Shown here in pieces: positions 34,165-39,751 of a DNA stretch of 39,751 nt. The notes under the pieces are model-generated. The model was given only the letters and a program-made list of their open reading frames with translations. It ran no database searches and was not told the DNA's origin. Origin of the DNA: an uncultured Bacteroidales bacterium (GTDB taxonomy: Bacteria > Bacteroidota > Bacteroidia > Bacteroidales > Bacteroidaceae); the NCBI GenBank assembly GCA_902798425.1, contig CADBWR010000023.1, positions 1-39,751 of the forward strand, read 5' to 3'. Each line of letters starts with the position of its first letter. The stretch's first letter is position 1. The position numbers were made by a program, and so were the translations under genes.

Positions 34165-35680
34165 GGCTTGTTCTATGCAGCTTTTCTTTGATAAATGCCT
34201 TCTCCTGTTCTTTCAATAGGAATGTCCACATGAAAACTATTCCTGTGACGACTGCTGTGCCATAGGTGAGGATGAACCTCAGCTGGAAGTCGAACAGATG
34301 AATAATCAGTTCACAGCAGACGGTAATGGCCATCGTAAGCATAACGAGCGGGAGGACCACGCTTTTCGTATAGTCAAGCATGGACAATCCAGCCCTGCGT
34401 GCCGTAAATGGTATGCGGTAGAGCGATACCATGGTTTCCACTATCAGGTAAATCCACATGACACTCTCCACGGAATACTCCCATTCCAACACCAGCCAGA
34501 TAAGACCCAGACTGAGTATCTTTGGTATATTCATGGTCAGGGTGTATGGACCGATACTACCAAGTGCCTGATTGGCAACATGGAGTCCAAGACTGACACC
34601 GTCAATCAGAAACGCCACAATCAGAAACACGCAGAACATTGTCGCATGCTCAGGTTCGCTGCCCAGCCAAAGGGTCAGTAGCGAGGGCAGTTCGAAGAGA
34701 ATGGGGAACACGCTCAATATCATCAGCGAGGTGGAGTACTTGCTCATCATGGCAGAGAGCTGCAGCATCTTTCCCCTGTTGCCTGCACCTTCAGCCTTCA
34801 TGATCTGGGGAATCATGGCGTTCATGATGGATGTGAAGATGAACGAAGAGGCACCTTTTATCTGCATGGCGATGCCAAAGGCTGCATTAATCACAGCTCC
34901 CAGAAAGTTATTCAGTATGACGGCAATACCCTGACTGCGCAGTACAGCCGAAGCGGTGTCTACCGTTGTCCAACCTGCAAAATGGGTGAGGCCCAATATA
35001 TACTTTTTGCAGATATCATGGCGCTTGATTTTCAGTGTACATTCCTCATATTTTAACATGGCATACACAGAGAATACAATGAAATTGATGAGCATTACCA
35101 AGGCCATGACATTCGAGTAGGCTATCAACTTGTCTATTCCAGCTATTCTGAATGACATCACTACCATGGTGAGTTTCACCACCGCGTCGAGAATCTCCAC
35201 GCAGGAGATGAACACGATGTTCTCGCGTGCTACGAACAAGGCTCTGAAGGGAGCTTCCAGCACCGTGAGCGCCAGCAATATTACCATGATGATATAAACA
35301 GCACTGGCGGCACCCATTCTTCCTGCCGGAATATTCAGCCAATGTTCTACGAAGGTGTCCTTGAACAGTAGCAGCGCCAATGTCAGCACAATGGCTATGA
35401 CTACGTGTATAAAGAGACTGTTGACAAAGATTCTGTGTATCTCAGACTTCTCTCCATAACCATGAGAATAAGAAATGTATCTCTGTGTCGTGATGACCAA
35501 AGCATTGGTGATAAAACCTAACATAGAAACCAATCCTGCCACGACAGAGAATATACCATAATCCACCACGCCCAGTCCTCTGAAAACGACCCTTGTAGTC
35601 ACAAAGGCCAATGCCATCGTTATAACGGAACGACAATACTGAGCGATGGTATTTACAATAATCCTCGTAGATGGTGTCAT
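34154..35680 (-). CDS. Wzx-type flippase
   Basis: This is a 508-residue membrane protein of the MOP superfamily. It moves undecaprenyl-linked repeat units across the inner membrane. It has about 12-14 hydrophobic helices; the N-terminal RIIVNTIAQYCRSVITMALA and VVDYGIFSVVAGLVSMLGF are typical of the polysaccharide flippase branch, and a conserved mid-protein segment follows (FGIAMQIKGASSFIFTSI). The ATG overlaps the stop codon of the Wzz gene in ATGA, so translation is coupled. Confidence 0.9.
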   Translation of the reverse strand: MTPSTRIIVNTIAQYCRSVITMALAFVTTRVVFRGLGVVDYGIFSVVAGLVSMLGFITNALVITTQRYISYSHGYGEKSEIHRIFVNSLFIHVVIAIVLTLALLLFKDTFVEHWLNIPAGRMGAASAVYIIMVILLALTVLEAPFRALFVARENIVFISCVEILDAVVKLTMVVMSFRIAGIDKLIAYSNVMALVMLINFIVFSVYAMLKYEECTLKIKRHDICKKYILGLTHFAGWTTVDTASAVLRSQGIAVILNNFLGAVINAAFGIAMQIKGASSFIFTSIMNAMIPQIMKAEGAGNRGKMLQLSAMMSKYSTSLMILSVFPILFELPSLLTLWLGSEPEHATMFCVFLIVAFLIDGVSLGLHVANQALGSIGPYTLTMNIPKILSLGLIWLVLEWEYSVESVMWIYLIVETMVSLYRIPFTARRAGLSMLDYTKSVVLPLVMLTMAITVCCELIIHLFDFQLRFILTYGTAVVTGIVFMWTFLLKEQEKAFIKEKLHRTSHAN

Positions 35681-36762
35681 GATTTCTTTACCTCAGAAGA
35701 CTCAGAGATGATATTCTTTTTGTAGATATAAAACACCGTGCCTACAGTGGATAGGAAAAGCATGGCAATCACAAAAAGCATACGCTTTGGTCCAGCGGGT
35801 TTCACCGGTACAGTAGCATTGTTCAGTATGGTGAATGCTGGTGTCGCTTCCTGAACTTTTGCCAATGCCATCTCCAGACGTGTGTTCATGGCAGTATAAA
35901 TGTTATATTTCAACTGCATGTCGTTCTCTAGGTCTTCTTCCTTGGCCTTTACACTCTTGAGCAGGACGTCCTGGTTGGCATCAGCAAAACTGGCATATTT
36001 TCGGCGAGCCTGCTCATAGCTCTGCTTCGCCTGATTATTCAGATTCTTGTAATACTCATAGTCTATGCGTGCTTTCTTTGTTCTATATGCTGTAATATAG
36101 TCTTGAAGACGTTTCATAATGCTGTCTGCCATCAAAGCGCAGACCAGAGGGTCTTGATCCTCCACAGTGAGCGATACGACATCAGTCTTCTTACTATAGC
36201 TTGTTGATATCTTGCCAGTCAACCTCTCCAAAATCCTACTGTCTTTTTTGCTTAGCTTGAAGGGGTCAAAGCGCTTGCCGTCCTTGCTAATGACTGGCTT
36301 TTCGTCCTTGTCTGTTAACATCTCTATAAGGGAGCCTAGGAGATTCTTGGGAAAGTCCCAAATGCACTCTTTCTGATGTTTAACCAGATAGGTGTAATAA
36401 TCTGTTTTAATCTTTCCGTCTGCTGTTTGAATTTGAATGTCAAACAGTTCAACCAAGAACTTGGTGGATTTTAGCAGTTCTGGGTACAACTGTGGATATA
36501 TGGCGTCCGACGATTTCATGTCTCCTATGTTGAAACCGAAATTGGATGCGATGCTGCTGAGGTTTCCTAACGCTCCAGAGACATTGGATGTTTCCGGGGC
36601 TATGCTTATTTCACATTTATAATAACGTGGTTGTGGGAAAATCCATACGCACGATAAAATGAAAGTAATTATCCAGACTTTTATTAACAGTCTCTTTCTC
36701 CCCCATATTTTTTTTGCAACTTCAGAGAAGTCAATTCTTATTTTATTATTTTTTTCTTCCAT
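35677..36762 (-). CDS. Wzz-type chain-length determinant protein
   Basis: This is a 361-residue inner-membrane protein that sets polymer length. One transmembrane helix lies near residues 26-43 (LIKVWIITFILSCVWIF). A large periplasmic part with coiled-coil stretches follows (about 215-300, KARIDYEYYKNLNNQAKQSY), then a proline-containing VPVKPAGPKR and the second helix (MLFVIAMLFLSTVGTVFYIY). It has no Walker motifs or tyrosine tail, so no BY-kinase is fused and none is in the window. It begins 13 bases after the export gene. Confidence 0.9.
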   Translation of the reverse strand: MEEKNNKIRIDFSEVAKKIWGRKRLLIKVWIITFILSCVWIFPQPRYYKCEISIAPETSNVSGALGNLSSIASNFGFNIGDMKSSDAIYPQLYPELLKSTKFLVELFDIQIQTADGKIKTDYYTYLVKHQKECIWDFPKNLLGSLIEMLTDKDEKPVISKDGKRFDPFKLSKKDSRILERLTGKISTSYSKKTDVVSLTVEDQDPLVCALMADSIMKRLQDYITAYRTKKARIDYEYYKNLNNQAKQSYEQARRKYASFADANQDVLLKSVKAKEEDLENDMQLKYNIYTAMNTRLEMALAKVQEATPAFTILNNATVPVKPAGPKRMLFVIAMLFLSTVGTVFYIYKKNIISESSEVKKS

Positions 36763-36775
36763 AATATTTCAGTTA

Positions 36776-39397
36776 TTACTTCAACAAGTTACCGATGGTG
36801 GCGCCCATAGTAGCGATGGCGGCAGCGGTGCTGCCGATGGCTAAGTATTCAGATACACCCATCTTGCGGTTCAATGCCTTCTGTGGTACTACGATTTCGC
36901 ATCCAGGACGAATCTTGGCGCCGTCGCTGACTTTAGCAACGGTTCCATTCATATAGATAACATAGGCCATGCTCTTCTTTGCATAACGGTTGTAGCCACC
37001 AGCCTGATTGATATAGTATTTAGCACTCTTGCCTTCTTTGAAAGCAATGGTGTTGGGGTACATGACCTCGCCTTCTATCTTCACAGTACCATTGTATGTG
37101 GGTATGATGATGCGGTCACCTTCACGCAATACAATGTCGTCATCACCACCTGGATTCTTAAGTGCTTTCTCTAGTTCGATACCTACGGGGTAGGTTTCAG
37201 GAATCTCTTCCAGTTCTTCCATATTGACAACCTGTGTCATTTCGCCTACGGAGCGTTGGTTGTTGATGGCCGTCTCCTGCATGATACGTTCCTTCTCTTC
37301 CTTACGCATCTTGGCGATTTCCTCCAAACGGGCACGTTCTACCTCGTTTACCTTACGCTCCAGACGGGCGCCCTCGATGTAGGCGAGGTCGGTGCCGCCA
37401 CCGGCACGGCGGAAGAGGTCGCTGAGTCGTTCGTTCTTCTTGGTAAGGGTATAGTCGCCAGCAAACATAATCTCACCCTCAATGGTGACGTTTTGCTGCT
37501 TGTAGTAACCGGGGCTCTTACGGACATAGACCTCGTCGAATGGCATAAGTCTGAACGACTGCTGACCATCGATGACGAAGCCGTCCTTCAGCGAGAACTT
37601 AAAGGTTTGGGCGAGTACGGAGTCGGTAGTCAGCGCATGAGGATCGGAAACGCGGCGTGAGACGAGAACGTTATGCATGGAGGCAGATTCTTTCAGACCG
37701 CCAGCCTGCAACACGAAGTCCTCCAGTGTCTCGTTTTCAGCATACTTATAGGTGCCAGGATATTGCACCTCGCCATGAATGGCAATGGTCTGTTCTATCT
37801 GTGACTCTATGCGGGTGGGGATGAAGAGCACGTCCTCATTCTTCAAGGGAATGTCGGCGACGGTGCCGTCCATGATGCCCTGAATATCTACTGACAGCGC
37901 CTCCAGTGTGCGGTCAGCCTTCATGCGGTGCATCACAGCATGGGCAGTGAAGGCTTCTTCCGTCACTCCCTCAGCATGCTCCAAAAGAGTCTTGACGCTA
38001 TAAATGTCGTCGCCAATCTGGTACATTCCTGGACGGAAGACGGCACCTTTGATTTCCACCATATTAGAATAGCGGGGTAGGATAGAGTCAACACTGACGG
38101 AGTCGTTGTCGGCCATACGGAAGGATGCCATATCAAACTCGTTGACATTGTGTACAGAGTATTGGCTGCCCGACTTGCGAACGATGCGTACCGACTTGCG
38201 ATAAGCGTCACCCGTGAAACCGCCGGCATAATTAATCAATGTGCCCACACTCTCTGTAGACTTCATTTCGTAATACATGGGGCGCTTTACTTTACCGGTA
38301 ACATTGACTAGACAATCGTAGGCACCTACCACGATAACATCGTTGTCGCCCAGACGGACGTTGCCGCTCAGTTTGCCGTTGAGAATGTAGTCATAGACGT
38401 CGACGGTGCTGACCAGACGGTTCTTGCGGTACACCTTAATGTTACGCAAGGTACCAATATCATTAGGACCACCAGCCATATACAGGGCATGGAAAACCGA
38501 GGCAAAAGCTGCCAGAGTGTAGGTGCCAGGAGTCTTTACTTCGCCCATTACATTGACGGTAATAGTGCGCGTCTGACCTACTGACAGGCGTATTTTGCTG
38601 CTGCTATAGCGGGCTCCCAATTGCGAGCGGATACGACTGTTGGCCTGCGCTACGGTAAGGCCTGCTACTTGGATGGGGCCGTATCCTTCCACTACGACGA
38701 ATCCATCAGGTGAAACAGTGGCTTCTACTGTTTTCTGTGAAGCACCATAGATGTCGATGAGTACGGCATCACCAGCTCCTAATACGTAGTTGTCGGGTGT
38801 GGCAATGTTCATATTAGGCTCGAAAGATAATTCTTCGTTATTGAAGATGTCGCGGCCAAAGACCTTCTTGCCACTCTTGCCCTCTTCGCGCTCCTTGTCC
38901 TGCAGGTACTTCTTGATGACCATGCGGTCGTAGAGATCAAGAGAGTCAGGCAAAAAGTCGTCGAGCTCTGCTTTCATATCTTGTTCATCCTCAGAGATGT
39001 ATCGCCTTCCGTTCTTGTACTTGTCCTTTGTCGCTTTACGCTTGTTGGAGAGCTTCTCGTCTTTCAACTTCTCGGTAGTGGTCAATTCACTCTTATCCTT
39101 TGCGTTGTTTCGACGAAGGCGTGCATCAATCTGTTCGTCTTCGGTTAACGACTTGTCAGCTACCGAGCCAAGCCCTTCGTTCTTCTGCATGCGCTCATAC
39201 TTCTTGCGTACACGACGAATCTGGTCCATGTCAACGCCTTTCTGCACCAGCTTGGTGACAATCTGCTGTTGTGATGAACCCGACTGGTGCTCTTTCATAA
39301 TGAATTTAATCACCTGGTCATCAGTCATAGAGGATTGGGCGAGGGTGGTGCCCAGCGAGAATATGGCGAGTAATGCCGTTAGTAGAATTTTCTTCAT
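36776..39397 (-). CDS. SLBB-domain polysaccharide export protein (Wza-like)
   Basis: This is an 873-residue outer-membrane or periplasmic export protein. It has a signal peptide (MKKILLTALLAIFSLGTTLA, cut before QSS) and a charged helical region of about 25-190, with many K/E/D. A polysaccharide-export domain follows (NYVLGAGDAVLIDIYG near 205-220; TVSPDGFVVVEGYGPIQVAG), then a chain of SLBB repeats up to the end (each with a GxV-x-x-PG-Y pattern, such as VMGEVKTPGTY, IHGEVQYPGTY, IEGEIMFAGDY, IEGEVMYPNT). The C-terminus ends in a small glycine/alanine-rich helix. It is much longer than E. coli Wza (about 380 residues) but typical of Bacteroidales. It is the first gene of the operon and has its own promoter. 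Confidence 0.93.
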   Translation of the reverse strand: MKKILLTALLAIFSLGTTLAQSSMTDDQVIKFIMKEHQSGSSQQQIVTKLVQKGVDMDQIRRVRKKYERMQKNEGLGSVADKSLTEDEQIDARLRRNNAKDKSELTTTEKLKDEKLSNKRKATKDKYKNGRRYISEDEQDMKAELDDFLPDSLDLYDRMVIKKYLQDKEREEGKSGKKVFGRDIFNNEELSFEPNMNIATPDNYVLGAGDAVLIDIYGASQKTVEATVSPDGFVVVEGYGPIQVAGLTVAQANSRIRSQLGARYSSSKIRLSVGQTRTITVNVMGEVKTPGTYTLAAFASVFHALYMAGGPNDIGTLRNIKVYRKNRLVSTVDVYDYILNGKLSGNVRLGDNDVIVVGAYDCLVNVTGKVKRPMYYEMKSTESVGTLINYAGGFTGDAYRKSVRIVRKSGSQYSVHNVNEFDMASFRMADNDSVSVDSILPRYSNMVEIKGAVFRPGMYQIGDDIYSVKTLLEHAEGVTEEAFTAHAVMHRMKADRTLEALSVDIQGIMDGTVADIPLKNEDVLFIPTRIESQIEQTIAIHGEVQYPGTYKYAENETLEDFVLQAGGLKESASMHNVLVSRRVSDPHALTTDSVLAQTFKFSLKDGFVIDGQQSFRLMPFDEVYVRKSPGYYKQQNVTIEGEIMFAGDYTLTKKNERLSDLFRRAGGGTDLAYIEGARLERKVNEVERARLEEIAKMRKEEKERIMQETAINNQRSVGEMTQVVNMEELEEIPETYPVGIELEKALKNPGGDDDIVLREGDRIIIPTYNGTVKIEGEVMYPNTIAFKEGKSAKYYINQAGGYNRYAKKSMAYVIYMNGTVAKVSDGAKIRPGCEIVVPQKALNRKMGVSEYLAIGSTAAAIATMGATIGNLLK

Positions 39398-39460
39398 TGT
39401 CTGATATCAGTAAATGCGTGTTTATACATTATAAATAACTATGTTTCCGCAAAATTATTG

Positions 39461-39491
39461 CAAAGGTACACATTATTTTATGATATACAAA
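39461..39491 (-). promoter_or_regulatory. Promoter of the polysaccharide operon
   Basis: On the minus strand TTTG (39488-39491), 19 bases, then TACCTTTG (39461-39468) is an exact Bacteroidota promoter. The ATG of the export gene follows 63 bases later. No invertible repeat flanks it and no UpxY-type antiterminator gene is seen. Expression is therefore likely not phase-variable here. Confidence 0.8.
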
Positions 39492-39507
39492 AAAATACAG
39501 CTTATAA

Positions 39508-39539
39508 TTTGGCTGTTTCAGGAAAAGATGCTACCTTTG
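39508..39539 (+). promoter_or_regulatory. Promoter of the tmRNA gene
   Basis: TTTGG (39508-39512), 19 bases, then TACCTTTG (39532-39539). The mature tmRNA would start 27 bases downstream. It is divergent from the operon promoter, 16 bases away. Confidence 0.8.
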
Positions 39540-39565
39540 CACATTGGATACGTCCGCAATATCTT

Positions 39566-39751
39566 GGGGTTGACTGGATTTGACAGCAGGCCGAGATGGT
39601 ACGTAAGCATGCGGAGTGACGGCTGTGGACTCCATAATCACGTCGGTCGAACAATTAATTGGCGAAACAAAGTACGCTCTCGCTGCCTAATCGAAGTACA
39701 GTAGATTACTGGCTTTATTCTCTTACAAGGTGAGAGAACGAGACATCGCTC
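39566..39751 (+). ncRNA. ssrA: tmRNA (ssrA), 3' end outside window
   Basis: The RNA starts GGGGTTGACTGGATTTGACA, the 5' half of the tRNA-like domain. The tag frame is at 39661-39690: GGC GAA ACA AAG TAC GCT CTC GCT GCC TAA, giving GETKYALAA, whose end is the usual tmRNA degradation signal and whose form matches other Bacteroidales tags. The pseudoknot region and the 3' half of the acceptor stem run past the window. tmRNA frees stalled ribosomes and marks the broken product for proteolysis together with SmpB. Confidence 0.95.

Noticed and set aside
39461-39539. Invertible (phase-variable) capsule promoter
   Set aside because: No inverted repeats of the kind used by Bacteroides Mpi-type invertases flank the promoter, and no invertase gene is in the window.

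Overview
The window comes from a Bacteroidales chromosome, most likely a Prevotella/Segatella-type organism. This rests on several signs: Bacteroidota promoters (TTTG, about 19-20 bp, TAnnTTTG) in front of many genes; mostly A-rich leaders instead of Shine-Dalgarno sites; a family GH97 glycosidase; a Bacteroidota VirE/BT4734-type ATPase; SLBB-type polysaccharide export; and a tmRNA whose tag reads GETKYALAA. No database search was possible, so assignments come from motifs and remembered families.

Bases 1-4079 (+ strand) hold small metabolic genes: the end of a cupin, an SDR oxidoreductase, a hexapeptide acetyltransferase, the 3' remnant of a second SDR, a Nudix hydrolase and a ketopantoate-reductase-like enzyme. 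Bases 4107-6456 (- strand) hold a TPR sensor histidine kinase without a partner regulator and a TSCPD protein. Bases 6576-12213 are mainly DNA maintenance: a YgjP-type metallopeptidase, an AlkD-like glycosylase, a convergent uracil-DNA-glycosylase-family gene and mfd. A secreted retaining-type GH97 glycosidase follows. Then come an Hsp20 gene behind a textbook sigma-54 promoter and a 16-bp inverted repeat, aspS, a histone-H1-tailed winged-helix protein and a small conserved Bacteroidales protein.

Bases 17605-19362 (- strand) hold an acyltransferase and a GT4 glycosyltransferase. Bases 19416-23769 hold a secreted subtilisin-like protease and, upstream of it, the VirE-like ATPase. Just upstream of the ATPase gene is a roughly 400-bp non-coding block. 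It is bounded by inverted repeats of about 50 bp and carries seven copies of ATGTAGGCT in both orientations.

Bases 24262-39397 (- strand) form one 15-kb exopolysaccharide/capsule operon read from a promoter at about 39461. Its order is SLBB export protein, Wzz, Wzx flippase, Wzy-like polymerase, GT4, WbsX, GT4, GT4, GT4, sugar transferase, a sugar transferase fused in frame to a Wzi-type outer-membrane barrel, and a small lipoprotein. The genes overlap or nearly touch and form a complete Wzx/Wzy-type pathway: priming, assembly, flipping, polymerisation, length control and export. No tyrosine kinase is present. The tmRNA gene (ssrA) diverges from the operon and runs off the right end.

The most notable observations are the sugar transferase-Wzi fusion with an internal signal peptide, the inverted-repeat/iteron-like block beside the VirE ATPase, several families of short repeats that sit in frame inside conserved proteins (mfd, the UDG-family protein, AlkD, a GT, the protease, the VirE ATPase and a lipoprotein signal peptide), and the sigma-54 architecture at hsp20.
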